A model generated the notes under the pieces. That model had not been told where the DNA came from, did no database searches, and saw only the letters and a list, made by a program, of their open reading frames with translations. Both the position numbers and the translations under genes were made by a program. Shown in pieces: positions 21,601 to 33,626 of a stretch of DNA of 64,000 nucleotides. Numbering within the stretch: the first letter of the stretch is position 1; each line of letters opens with the position of its first letter. Where the stretch lies: contig JASXTE010000016.1 in assembly GCA_030280995.1 (NCBI GenBank), positions 22,129,501 through 22,193,500 on the forward strand, in the 5' to 3' direction. Origin of the DNA: Hemileia vastatrix. Taxonomy: Eukaryota > Basidiomycota > Pucciniomycetes > Pucciniales > Zaghouaniaceae.

Positions 21601-24600
21601 AATAATATAATGGTGGCAAAAAATTAATCAGTTGATAAATATGAGTGAGGCACAAAGATTTAATAACAGTGGAAATGTTTATAAGAAATTTCAGATGATT
21701 AAAAATGACTTGCACCCTGGCTACTCTTCATGATAAAAGTGTCCAGCACAAGTTTGGCCAAACTTGTGCTGGACACTTTTGGTTGCATGCCGTCAGACGC
21801 AATCAATTCTTTTTATGGAAATGAGACTGAATTATAACTCCATCATTGCACTGAAAGTAGTTTTATATAGACAAATTGTCCCCTGGAAGTTTGTCCAAAC
21901 CTAAGGTAGACAATTTTTTCCTTTGGTAAAAAATTAAATTTGATCCATGTTAATCTATAATGGTGCCCATTTTTTCTGAAGCCTCTACTGGCTCATGATA
22001 GCAGAAATTATACTTAATATCTTTATTTCATGTTTGATCTCTTTAATTTTAATCTTACCCTTTTATTTATCCTTTAGCTTTTAAATATCAATTTTATTTT
22101 GGTAAAACTGATAACTTTCATATTTTTTTACATTTATTATATTATATTATTAAAGTTGTAAAACCATCCAGTGTACATTCATTACACATGTTTTTGCTAT
22201 ACTAAAAACATTAATAATATAATGGTGACTAAAAATAATCAAATAATAAATATGGATGACACAGAAAGATCAAATACCCATAGACATTTTTAAAATGAAT
22301 ATAAGATTAACTGAAGAAGACTTGCACCCTAGCTACTCTCCATCATAAAAGTGTCCAGCAAAATTTCAGCTGAGCTTGTGCTGGAAACTTTTGGTTGCAT
22401 ACAGTCAGATGGGATAAATTGACTCAATGGAAGTTAAAATGAAATTTTGCTCAATCATTGCACAAGAAGTAGCTTTATACTACTATACTATCCTCCTGAT
22501 TTTTTTGGAAACCCTCAGGTGGACACTTTTATTAATTTTAAAAAAAAGAAATCATATTCCAAATCTAGAACTGGTGGTGCAAATTTGGTCTTAAAACTCA
22601 AATTATCTTTGATGGCAGAAATTTTATTTGAATGTTTAATTTCATATTTAATCACTTTTATTTTACTTTTTTATTCCTGTTTTTGCTTTCAAATATCAAT
22701 TTATTTATTGTAAAACTAATACTTTTAATATTTTTTTACCTTTTATTTAATAAGATTATGAAAGATGTAGCATCTCCCAGTATGCATTTGGCTTACAAAT
22801 TTTTTCAATACTAATAAAATTAATATTATAATGGTGAAAAACAATGAATCAAATGATAAATATGAATGACACAGAAAGATCATATACAAGTGGATTTGTT
22901 TATAAGGAATACCTGATGAACTGAAGAAGACCTGCACCCTAGATACTCACCATCATAACAGCGTCCAGAATAAGTTCGGCCGAACTTGTGCTGGACACTT
23001 TTGGTTGCATGCAGTCAGATGGGATAAATTTACTCTATGGAAATGAAAATGAAATTTTGCTCAATCATTGCACAATAAGTAGTTTGATATTGCCAAAATT
23101 TCCTCCTGATGATTTTTCAAAACTCATCAGGACACTTTCTTTGGTTTAACAAAAAAGAAAATATAGTGCAAGTTTAGACCTGGTGGTGCACATTTGATCT
23201 AACACCTCTACTTGTTATTTATAGTGGGAATTTTCCTTAGATTTTTATTTCTTATTTTATCCCTTTTATTTTACTTTTTTATTGCTCATATTGCTTTGGA
23301 TATCAATTTTTAATTTTTAAAATTAATAATTTTCATACTCTTATACCTTTATTTAATAATATATGATTAAAGGTGGAACACCACCTGGTATGCATTTTTC
23401 ACACAAGTTATTACTATAGTAATAATGTTAACAATATAATGATGACAAAAAATTAATCAAATGGTAAATTTAAATGACACAGAAAGATCAAATTCCAGTG
23501 GAAATGTTTATAAGAAATCCCTTTTGAGTTTAAGAAGATTTGCTGTATGCCTACTCTCAATTATAAAAGTTTCCAGCACAAGTTCAGCCAAACTTGTGCT
23601 GGACACTTTTGGTTGCATGAAGTCATATGAGATAAATTCTCTCTATGGCAATAAAAATGATATTTCACTCAATTATTGAAGTAAAGAATGTTTAATATTG
23701 TAAAATTGTCCCCTGGAAGTCTGTCCAAACCTCAGGTCAAAATTTGTTAGCTATACATAAAAGTAAGTTTAGACCAAGTCTTGACCTAGGGGTCCCCAAC
23801 TGTCCCAACACCACTTCTGGATCTTGATAGTAAAAATTTTACTTGTATTTTTTATTTTGTATTTGATCCCATTTATTTTCATTTTACTTTTCTATTACTC
23901 TTTTTAATTTTAAATATCAATTTATTTTTTTAAAAACTAAACATATTAATTTTTTTTAACTTTATATAATAATATTATTGAAGTTGTAACATCACCAATT
24001 TTGCATTTGGCATGCAGGTTTTTGCTATACTAGAAACATTAATAATATATATGGTGACAAAAAATTAATTATAAGATAAATATGAATGATAAAAAAAAGT
24101 TAAAAACCCAATAGAAATGTGAAAAACAAAAAACTGATGTACTGAGAAACACTTCCACCCTAGCTACTCTCCATCATAAAAGTGTCCAGCACAAGTTCGG
24201 CCAAACTTGTGCTGGACACATTTGTTCAGGTGCAGTCAGATGGGATCAATTCTCTCTGTGGAAATTAAATTAAAAAAATGCTAAATAATTACATTAGAAG
24301 TAGTTTGGTATGGCTGAATTATCCACCTTGAGTTTTTCCAAACCTCAGGTGAAAAATTTTTTATCTTTAAAAAAAATTAAATTTTATCAAATTTAGCCCT
24401 GATGGCACCCATTTGTTTCAACACCTCTACTGCCTCTTGAAGGCAGGAATTTTTCTTTTTCATATTTGATCTCTTTTACTTTACTTTTTTATCACTCATG
24501 TTACATTTGGATATTAATTTATAATTTTGGAAAAGAAATCATTTTCATATTTTTTTAACATTTTTTAATAATATTATAAAAGGTGTAATATAACATGGCA

Positions 24601-27600
24601 TGCATTTGGCGCACAAGTTTTTTCTATACTAATAAAATTAATAATATTCTAATGACAAAAAAATTAATCAGATAATAAAATATGAATAACACAGAAAGAT
24701 CAAATACCATTTGACATGTTTTAAAAAAATAACAGTTGCACTGAAGAAGACCTGCACCCTAGCTACTCTACATCATAAAAGTGTCCAGCACAAGTTCGGC
24801 CAAACTTGTGCTGGACACTTTTGGTCAGGCGCAGTCAGATGGGATCAATTCTCTCAATTGCAATGAAAAAAATTATTTGATAAGAAACTTCACTAGATGT
24901 AGTTTGATATAGCTGAATTATCCACCTAGAGTTTATCCAAACCACAGGTACACAATTTTTTATCTTTAAAAAACAATAAATTTAGTACAATTTATCCCTG
25001 ATGGCTCTCATTTGCTTCAACATTTCTACTGACCTTTGATATTAGCAATAATACTTGGAGTTTGTTTTTCATATTTGATCCCTTTAACTTAATTTTTTAT
25101 TCCTTATATTGCTTTTGAATATCAATTAATAATTTTTAAAAAAAATTATTTTAATATTTTTATACATTTTTTTAATAATATTATTAAATGTGTAACATCA
25201 CTCAGTATGCATTTGGCACACAATTTTTTGCTATACTTATATAATTAATAATATAATTAAGACAAAAAATTAATCAAACAATATGTATGATTGAGGCACA
25301 AAGATAAAATACCAGTAGACATGTTTGTAAGAAATACCAGATAAACTGAAGAAAAATTCTACCCCAGCCGCTCTCCATCATAGAAGTGTCCAGCACAAGT
25401 TTGGCCGAACTTGTGCTGGACAATTTTGGTCATGTGCAGTCAGATGGGATCAATTCTCTGTATGGCAACAAAAAATTTTTTTTATCAAATTTCACTAGAA
25501 GTAGTTTGGTTTAGCTGAATCATCCACCTGCTGTTCTGCCCAATATAAGGTGTATAATTTTTTATCTTTAAAGAAAAGGTCACTTATTACAATTAAGCCC
25601 TGATGGCTCCCATTTTCTTTAACACCTCTACTGGCTCTTGATAGCAGGAATTTTACCAGTATTTTTTTCATATTTGAACTCTTTGAATTTTTTTTTACTC
25701 TTTTATTTCTCTTTTTACTTTTAAATTTCTATTTAATTTTTGTAAAACTAATCCTTTCCATATTTATTTACGTCTATTTTAAAAAATTATTGAAGGTATG
25801 ACTTCACATGGTATGCATTTGGCACACAAGTTTTTGCTATACTAATAACATTAATAATATAATGGTGATAAAATATTAATTGGATGATAAATATGAAAGA
25901 TACAGACTGATCAAATACCAGTAGACATGTTTATGAGAAATACAAGATGAAGGAACTGAAGAAAATTTCCACCCAAGCTACTCTCCATCATAAAAGTGTC
26001 CAGCACAAGCTCGGCCAAACTTGTGCTGGACACTTTTAGTCACGTGCAGTCAGATGGGATCAATTCTCTATATGGCAACAAAAAAACATTTTTTTATTAA
26101 ACTTCACTACAAGTAGTTTTGTTTAGCTGAATCATCCACCTGTTGTTCTTCCCAACCTCAGGTGTATAATTTTTTATCTTTAAAAAAAAGGTCACTTATT
26201 ACAATTTAGCCCTGATGTCTCCCATTTTTTTCAACACTTCTACTGGCTCTTGAGAGCAAGAATTTTACTAGTATTTTGTTTTTCATAATTGATCTCTTTG
26301 AGATTAATTTTACCTTTTTATCCCTCATATTGCTTTTGTATATCAATTTATTTTTTGTAAAACAAATCATTTTCATATTTTTTTACCTTTATTTAATAAT
26401 ATTATAAAAGGTGTAACATCACCCGGTATGCGTTGGGAACACGAGTTTTTGCTATACTTATAATATTAATAATATAATGGTGACAATAAATTAATCAAAT
26501 GATATATATGAGTGAGGCACAAAGATCAAGTACCAATGGACATGTTTATAAGAAATACCAGATTAACTGAAGAAAAATTCTACCCTAGCTACTCTCCGTC
26601 ATAAATGTGTCCAGCACAAGTTCGGCCGAACTTGTGCTGGACACTCTTTGCCACATGCAGTCTGGTGTGATCAATTCTCTCTCAATCATTGAACTAGAAG
26701 TTGTTTTATATGGCTGAATGGTTCTGCTGAAGTTTTTTTAAACCTCAGATTGGCACTTTTTTGTTTTTCAAAAATGCAATTATAGTCCAAGTTTAGCCTC
26801 ACTGGTGGACATTTGCCCCAACATGTCTACTTGCTCTTGATGGCAGTAATTTTATTTTAATTTTTTATTTCATATTTGATTCCTTTAATTTAACCTTTTT
26901 ATCCCTCATATTGCTTTTGTATATCAATTCATTTTTTGTAAAACAAATCATTTTCATATTTTTTTACCTTTATTTAATAATATTATAAAAGGTGTAACAT
27001 CACCCGGTATGCGTTGGGCACACAAGTTTTTGCTATACTTATAATATTAAAACATAATGGTGACAAAAAATCAATCAAATGATAAATATGAGTAAGGCAC
27101 AAAGATCAAATACCAGTGGACATGTTTATAAGAAATACCAGATGAACTGAAGAAAAATTCCACCCTAGCTAACCTCCATCATAAAAGTGTCCAGCACAAG
27201 TTTGGCCAAACTTGTGCTGGACACTTTTGGTCACATGCAGTCTGATGTGATCAATTCTCTCTATTGCAATGAAAATGAATTTTTCTTCAATAATTGCACT
27301 AGAAGTTGTTTGATATGGCAAAATTGTCATCCTGAAGTTTTGGTAAAGCTCCAGTGGATTTTTTTTTATTTTTACAAAAAAGAAATTATAGTCCAAGTTT
27401 AGTGCCACTGGTGGGCGTTCACCCCATCATGTCTACTTGCTCTTGATGGGAGGAATTTCACTTTAATTTTTTATTCCATATTTGATCCCTTTAATTTTAC
27501 CTTTTTATCCCTCATATTGCTTTTGGATATCAATTCATTTTTTGTAAAACAAATCATTTTCATATTTTTTACCTTTATTTTATAATATTATAAAAGGTGT

Positions 27601-27740
27601 AACATCACCCGGTATGCATTTGGCACACAAGTTTTTGCTATACTTATAATATTAATAACATAGTGGTGACAAAAATCAATCAAATGATAAATATAAGTGA
27701 GGCACAAAGGTCAAATACCAATTAATCAATAGTTCTTTTT
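18595..27740. repeat. 608-bp tandem satellite with a strong palindrome in each unit
   Basis: The palindrome has half-site GTCCAGCACAAGTTYGGCC followed by its complement (about 36-42 bp with flanks). It recurs near 19019, 19627, 21739, 22348, 22963, 23569, 24179, 24779, 25385, 25995, 26605 and 27186. Allowing for the solo LTR, steps are 580-612 bp, mostly 605-612. Between palindromes, units share phrases such as GCAGTCAGATGGGATCAATT, ACTAGAAGTAGTTTGATATG and GGTGTAACATCACC. Most units also carry a weaker palindrome of the CACCTGAAGTTT...AAACCTCAGGTG type. No coding content. Confidence 0.9.
19745..21246 (+). repeat. Solo LTR (1502 bp) inside the satellite
   Basis: Begins TGTCAGGCTAAGG and ends CAGGCTGACA, flanked by perfect AGAAG duplications (19740-19744, 21247-21251). 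Removing it restores the satellite phrase ACTAGAAGTAGTTTGATATG. Orientation is inferred from CCTATAAAAGGTGG near 21066, about 180 bp before the right end. A Ty3/Gypsy-type origin is likely from TG...CA and a 5-bp TSD, but no internal region is present. Confidence 0.85.
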
Positions 27741-27749
27741 AATATTATT

Positions 27750-28320
27750 AATTTTTTGATTAAATAAAATGGTAATAATGAATTATATTTTTCATCCACA
27801 ATTCCACTCTAATGATTCCCACTGCACAAAAAGGGTTCACTAGTTCCTTTCTTTACTGCTTGTGCATATATTTTATTGCCCACAGTACTACAATTTTTTG
27901 TAGTGATTATCTTACATCTGATTCAGGAATATTTTTAAACAATATAAGTTTTTTTTACAAAAGACCTTATCATATCCAATATCCCACAAAAAATACAACC
28001 TGTTTTTGTATTAAAGCCCGTTAATTATTAAGAAATTGTTAAAATAATTAGATTAGACCCTGGCACAGCTAGATCCATACCAACCAACCTAAAGTCTTTT
28101 CAATATTGAAAACAATTAAAGAAAATTATGATATCATACTAAATTATGGGCACCAACCATAATTCAGCATTTCTCATTTGCTCTGCTACAAAATGAGTGC
28201 ATGTAGCATTTTTCTAACGTCGGACTGTTTTTCTTCCTTCCCTCACACCTTTAGTCCAGAATGAAAATTTAGTATGAGTATTGGTCAAAATGGTTTGCCA
28301 GTGTTATCTGTATGCAATAT
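27750..28320. other. AT-rich right-hand part of the 12-kb element
   Basis: After the satellite the sequence is unique and AT-rich. No gene or palindrome recognised. Confidence 0.5.
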
Positions 28321-28329
28321 GAATTCATA

Positions 28330-28690
28330 TTGCATATTTCTATTTATGCATAAAATATACTCGTTAAGCATCATTTTTTTTGCATTTTTCAATCATTATG
28401 CATATTTATGCATATTCATATGCATATTCATTATACAAATTTATATGCATATTAATATATTTTATTCCTATACATATATGCACTTTTTTTTGCATATTCA
28501 ATATGCATATTTTTAATGCATATTCAATATGCATATTTTTAATGCATATTCAATATGCATATTTTTAATGCATATTCAATATGCATATTTTTATGCATAT
28601 TTTTTATGCATAATCACTATGCATATTTTTATGCATATTTATTCTTCATAGTCATTATGCATACACTTTGGATAGGCATTTCACATCAAT
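28330..28690. repeat. ATGCAT-rich minisatellite
   Basis: Repeated TTTTTAATGCATATTCAATA / TGCATAT units of about 27 bp, four nearly perfect between 28490 and 28600, with looser ATGCAT words either side. Each unit contains the palindrome ATGCAT twice. It gives spurious low-complexity open frames in several phases. Confidence 0.8.
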
Positions 28691-29044
28691 TTTTAGCATG
28701 CAATAAGTATCCACCATGCAAATTCAAATGCATATGCATCTATATCATACACGCAACATATATTCAAGTTTAATATTTGAATATTAAGGTATGCTAAGTG
28801 ATGTTGTTCAACCTTTTGCCAAACCTGAGATTAACTGATGTTCAATGTGGTTCTTAAGCTCTGCTCAAGGAGGGATTGTTCTGGATTCAATCTGTGACAG
28901 TTTATTTTTTCAATGTTTTTTCATCAGATTTAAAAACATCTTTCTGAAAGTTTCAGGATGGTTTCCCAACAGTTTCCTGACAAATTCCTGATAGTTTCAA
29001 AAAGAGGGAACTTCTAGCAGTTCACCCCCAGATTTCCCATGGTG

Positions 29045-29703
29045 ACTAGCGCATCTTTTATAACTTGATGCCCTCTTTCTACCATTCCCTCTGCTTCAGG
29101 ATAATATGGTGTTGCAACTCGTAACTTTGCGCCAATACCTTTTACTACCTCTTGGAATCCTCCAGAAAATTCAGCGCCACCATCTACGGTTACCATCTTC
29201 ATTACGCCATACCTGTAAATCCATTCTTTCTTCAAAAATTCAGCTACATTACTCGCCTTGAGATTTACCAACGGCACTGCTTCAATCTATCCTGATAGAT
29301 CATCCCTGGCTACTAACAAATATTTAAAGCATCCTTCTTTTATATGAACTGCATCTAAACTGACCCTACCAAAAACAGTATCTTTGCATGTCACTCTTCC
29401 TTTCTCTTTTGGCTTTCTGTAACTCCTGCGCTGACATTCAGGACAAGATTTAACCCAATCTCTTACTTCTTTTTTCATATTGGGCCACCAGAATCTTTCC
29501 CTAACTCTGCCATACATCTCATCTTGACCTCTATGTCCTAAATTCTCATGTAACTCTCAGAGTATCTTCTCCTTCCCTTCCCTAGTTTGAACAACTAACT
29601 GAGGGGACGAAGCTCGATTCTTCCATAACTTCCCATTTTTAATAAAATAACCTTTAGAGCACTTCTTAATGTTGTGCCAACCCTTTTTATTGCAAAAATC
29701 TGG
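29045..29703 (-). pseudogene. Integrase N-terminal and core part of the 33-kb element
   Basis: Contains LHENLGH (HH of the zinc domain), CPECQRRS (CC), SLDAVHIKEG (first Asp), VTVDGGAEFSGGF (second Asp) and PEAEGMVERGHQVIKDALV (Glu), so the zinc ligands and DDE residues are all present. TGA near 29557 fits CGA to TGA, and TAG near 29284 between DDLSG and IEAVPL fits TGG to TAG because Trp is usual there. The protein is cut at 29045 by the 12-kb element and continues at 17022. Confidence 0.88.
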
Positions 29704-30500
29704 TCAACTACTACCTTTCAAATATAACCTTAACAACTCTACTCCTTCATCAGTAGATGCGTCATCTTCAGAATACTCCCCTTCTTCGAGATGAGTACTA
29801 CTTTCTTGACTTCCCTTTAAATCATCTTCATCATCTGACTCTTCCACTCCTTCGCCTTGCGCACTTCTTGTCTCTACATTAGCTTCAGCATCCCCTAAAT
29901 CCAGTTGCAGACTACCCTTGCTACAAACATCATCATCAATATCCATTTTTATGTCTTTACGGACCTTCTGCATTACTAGTTTATTGTCATCACGGAAAAT
30001 ACTGCCTGCTAGTATATTGTCATCACAGACGTTACTGTTAAATCTTTCATAACAATAATCTATCCCATTTACCCATTTCTTATCTTCTTCCAATTCTCCC
30101 ACTTCCGAGTCTTCTTCACACAGTGGTCTTCTTGACAATGAATCCGGCATAGTGAACAATTTTCCCGGTTTATGGACTAAATCAAAAGAAAACAAATTAA
30201 TCTGCACTACCCACCTCGTCATGGGCGCATCTGGTAAACTCGGGCTACTAATCATTTGTACCAACAATAGCGCATCAACCTGCAACTCAAAATGCTGCCC
30301 CCAAAGCATCCATTGTAGCCTCTTAAGAATCTTCGCTACTCCACATAACTCCAACTTGGACTGAGAGAACCTAGACTCCACTTTGGTAAAAGTCTTAGAC
30401 TCATAAAGGACAGGTCTATCATTACCTTCCTCATCCTCCTGCATCAAAACTGCGCCCACCGCGGACACACTAGAATCTACTGCTAAATAATTTGCCCAGA
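29704..30500 (-). pseudogene. RNase H and acidic linker of the 33-kb element
   Basis: Starts around LAVDSSVSAVGAVLMQEDEEG (first RNase H Asp), then PVLYESKTFTKVE, LELCGVAKILKRLQWMLWG and LFTMPDSLSRRP. A long acidic linker (GVEESDDEDDLKGSQESS, EEGEYSEDDASTDEG) leads to integrase. A frame change near 30480 separates it from RT. The stop at 29704 (TGA) is followed by more of the same frame. Confidence 0.85.
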
Positions 30501-31187
30501 ACCTGGTCCATACTCCAATTTCTTTAAAAGAATGTCTTTCCCTACAATCCTTTTCAATAACTCAAATGACTCCTTGCATTCCTCCGTCCAATCCCATACA
30601 ATATCTTTTCTCGTTAAGCGCCGTAAAGGTGAAGACAACAAGGCAAAATCTCAAATAAACATTCTTACATTGGTACAGATGCCTAAAAACCCTCTAACTT
30701 CCTTAGTATTTCTTGGTCTCAGCCACGTAAGTACCTTATTCCTCTGTTTCTCAGCAACGATTCTCCCTTCCTTGCATACCACATGTCCCACTATATCTAG
30801 CACTGGAACACAACAAGAAAATTCGAACTCAGAAATCATTAATCCTGCCTCCTCTATCCTAAATAGCACTCTTTCCAGAGTAATCACATATTCCCAAACA
30901 AACTTTCTAATACGCGGATTCTCTTCTAACACTTCCCCATAGTAATCACTGGCTGGTCCTTTTATACCGCCATCATTGATGAAAATTCCCACATGTTCTG
31001 GAATTTCATCCTGCAATATCCACATCATCTGTGCTTGGTATACCGCCACAGAATTTGTTGTGCCTTGCGGTAACCTTGTCAACCTGAAGCGCCCCAGTGG
31101 TGTTTCAAACGTTGTCATGGGTCTGGATGATTCATCCAATTCGCGCTCATTGTATCCTCCCATAATATCACCTAATCCATAACATGC
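30501..31187 (-). pseudogene. Reverse transcriptase C-terminal half, active site altered
   Basis: Motifs: RACYGLGDIMGGYNERELDE, RPMTTFETPLGRFRLTRLPQ, GTTNSVAVYQAQMMWIL and GIFINDGGIKGP, where the catalytic DD pair reads ND (a GAT-to-AAT type change). The thumb (VVCKEGRIVAEKQRNKVL, EVRGFLGICTNVRMFI) ends in TGA at 30651, probably from CGA, and continues DFALLSSPLRRLTRKDIVWDW. The N-terminal half is at 32765-33626; a solo LTR lies between them, and removal plus one ACGT copy joins FAG to RACYG. Confidence 0.9.
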
Positions 31188-31191
31188 ACGT

Positions 31192-32760
31192 TGTGGCATT
31201 CCAAATCTGGGTAGGCTACTTAGGTGAAAATTTGACTGGAACTTGGTTGGAAGAAAATCATGGTGTTAGCAGGTGTTAATTTAGTTGAAGGGAGTTAACT
31301 GGACATTTTTTTTGGGTGGATTTATGGTGTTTTTGGAGGATTTATGGTGATTTTTTGGAGGATTTATGGTGTTTTGGAATGGATATATGTTGGTATTCCT
31401 ATTGTTATTTGATGGTTTCATGGATTGGGTATTGGTTTTACTGGATTTTCTAGGGCTCTCTTGGTATTTTTGGTGGATGCTGTGTGCTCATGGAGTATCC
31501 ATTTTTTTCCGGTGCGCTCCAGTGTGCTCTGGTTTGCTCTGGTGATTTCCCAGTGCAAAAGCAAAGTGAACTCGAAAAATTCTGTAATTGTGGAAAAGTT
31601 TGGTTATGGTGAAAAGATTAACTCACTCTGGCCAAATTATCTCATTATGGCAAAATTAGCTCATTATGGCAAAAAGAGCTCATTGTGGCAAAATTTTCTC
31701 ACAATGGGAAAGTCTGATCACCAGTGCAAAGTTTGGTCACTGTAGGAAAGTCTGATCACCAGTGCAAAGTTTGGTCACTGCAGAAAAGTCTGGGCACTGT
31801 GGTAAAGTTTGGTCACTGTAGGAAAGTCTGATCACCAGTGCAAAGTTTGGTCACTGCAGAAAAGTCTGGGCACTGTGGTAAAGTTTGGTCACTGAAGAAA
31901 AGTCTGATCACCAGTGCAAAGTTTTGTCACTGCAGAAAAGTCTGGGCACTGTGGTAAAGTTTGGTCACTGTAGAAAAGTCTGATCACCAGTGCAAAGTTT
32001 GGTCACTGCAGAAAAGTTTGGCTATTGTGGCAAAATTTGGTTAGAATTTATCATGCTTGTTAGCTCAATAGTTTATTGTAGATCCTATGCATGTAGGGTA
32101 TTGTTGGAAAGGTCTGGAGGAGGAGAATCAGATAGAAGGAGGATAATCTTAGTCTTCTACATGTTTTTTGTCTTTTAGTTTCGATAACAAGGGTCTTTTT
32201 GATAATTAACAATATTTAACATATAACAACAATTATAATAAAAAATATCAACATATAGGGTACCATTGGATTGCTCTCATCCTTGGTGACTCAAATTTAT
32301 TTCTTTTCTTATAAAATTTATAAAATAAAAATATAATAAAGAACACTCTTTAATTTTTGTGGGAAACTGGGCAAATCTTGGGAAGAACTTTAATAAGGCA
32401 CCTTTGAAGAGATCATCTCAAGGGTAGTTTCTGGGGCACTTTACTGTACTTTTCAGTCTCTGGGGCAAGTGTTGCGGCTTGTTCTAGGTATTTGCTGTGA
32501 CTTGTATCAGTGTAATCTGGTATAAGGTATTTGTTTTGGGGGTGTACTCATTTATTGCACTTATTTTTTTCTATATTATAGCTTTCCAACACTTTCAAAA
32601 TCTTTCTCTCAGATTTTCAACTTAACCAACTCTTCAAGAAGATATTCAAGCTTAGTTAATTAAATCTTACATTTACTTAGAGGGACAGGGATTTCTTTTT
32701 GTTTTTCCAACTCCCTTAGATTCTGCCTGCAGCAAGGCGACTGTAGGAGTCTACTCTACA
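31192..32760 (-). repeat. Solo LTR (1569 bp) inside the RT gene
   Basis: On the minus strand it begins TGTAGAGTAGACTCCTACAG and ends TTTGGAATGCCACA. Perfect ACGT duplications flank it (31188-31191, 32761-32764) and its removal restores the RT frame. TG...CA ends and a 4-bp TSD match the 33-kb element's own TSD length. The interior holds the tandem repeat at 31700-32040. Confidence 0.88.
31700..32040 (+). repeat. Tandem repeat of about 76 bp inside the solo LTR
   Basis: Units read AAAGTCTGATCACCAGTGCA, AAGTTTGGTCACTGCAG, AAAAGTCTGGGCACTGTGG, TAAAGTTTGGTCACTGTAG. Starts fall near 31747, 31823, 31899 and 31975 with a half unit before. TGATCA and CACTG/CAGTG half sites recur at fixed spacing. 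Confidence 0.85.
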
Positions 32761-32764
32761 ACGT

Positions 32765-33626
32765 CCTGCAAAAGAATCCAAAAACTCTTCTGGCGTTGGT
32801 GGCATCCCTGTGTCCTTTACTGTAACCTTGTTCATTTACCTAAGATCATGAACAACCCTTAATTTACCATTATGTTTAACAACGCAAAACACTGGACTTG
32901 AATAACTAGACATAGACTGTTCATACAAGCCAGACTTAAACCTTCCCCTAATTAATTCTGTATACTCTTCTCTTATGGCTGCTGGTATTGGAAAAACTTT
33001 CTTCTGCCACGGTGCATGTGGTATAACTGGAACAATATAAGGTTTACCATAAGAGTGTTTTAACAAACCTCTTTCCTCTTCTGAAAACACAATAGCATTC
33101 TCCCTAAGAACCATAACGTGTAACAACTTCTTTTCTTCCTGCAATAACCAATCCTCTGGTCCAAAATTAACCATCTGAAGCCTTTCCATCATAATCTTAC
33201 CAGTAGGCGCAAAATCAGGCAGAAACTTCGTTAAAGGAGTATCATAAGGATTCCTAGACAGCTCTGGCCTCTGAAAAGGAGGATTTAAATCAGGCATAGC
33301 TACATTCACTGGTTTAACCTTAGCAGCTACTGGTTTATACTTTGATGCAAAACAGCTCTTGCTGATTTCTTCATTAATTAAAATAAAACCCTTTTTAATA
33401 TAACTACAGGTTGCACCTAAATCTTGTTTTTGTCTTTTCTTTTTAATGTAACTATAACAATATCCTTAATCAAAGAAATTTAAAAGCTTTGGTATAATAC
33501 ATTCTACAGTAGTATTCCCAAGACACCTATGAAGTACCGCTTTACATATCCCTTCTTGTTGGACTGACTGGTCGCTATCCGGGTTCCTCTCATCCTGGGA
33601 GATAGTAACACCTAAAATGCCAGTCC
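32765..33626 (-). pseudogene. Pol linker and reverse transcriptase N-terminal half
   Basis: Open from about TGILGVTISQDERNPDSDQS through DLNPPFQRPELSRNPYDTPL, a typical spacer of this family, to RT motifs PYIVPVIPHAPWQKKVFPIP, SSYSSPVFCVVKHNGKLRVV and HDLR, then TAA (32836) and MNKVTVKDTG, FLDSFAG. The TAA falls inside the conserved HDL..LNKVT block. Another TAA lies near 33460. The frame differs from the upstream protease frame, so a frameshift lies near 33637; whether it is programmed or decay cannot be told. Confidence 0.85.

Larger units (their letters stand above)
17026..29044. mobile_element. 12-kb CACCA-ended non-autonomous transposon filled with palindromic satellite
   Basis: Terminal inverted repeats of 31 bp (17026-17056, 29014-29044; 27 of 31 identical) begin CACCAYGGGAAATCTRKGGG and end TTGCTAG or ACTGCTAG. 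The 3-bp target duplication is ACT (17023-17025, 29045-29047). It interrupts the integrase gene precisely. No transposase is present. It contains a subterminal group of degenerate palindromes (17.6-18.6 kb), an array of 608-bp units to 27.7 kb, a solo LTR (19745-21246) and an ATGCAT-rich tract (28.3-28.7 kb). Small open frames inside are short and follow repeat units. CACTA/CMC-type is inferred from the ends and TSD length. Confidence 0.85.

Noticed and set aside
18595..27740. CRISPR-like array
   Set aside because: Repeats are palindromic and regular, but the spacing is about 608 bp, the intervening DNA is itself repeated, and the array lies in a eukaryotic transposon.
28274..28773. Plus-strand ORFs rich in His/Ile/Tyr
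   Set aside because: Translations of the ATGCAT minisatellite in different phases.
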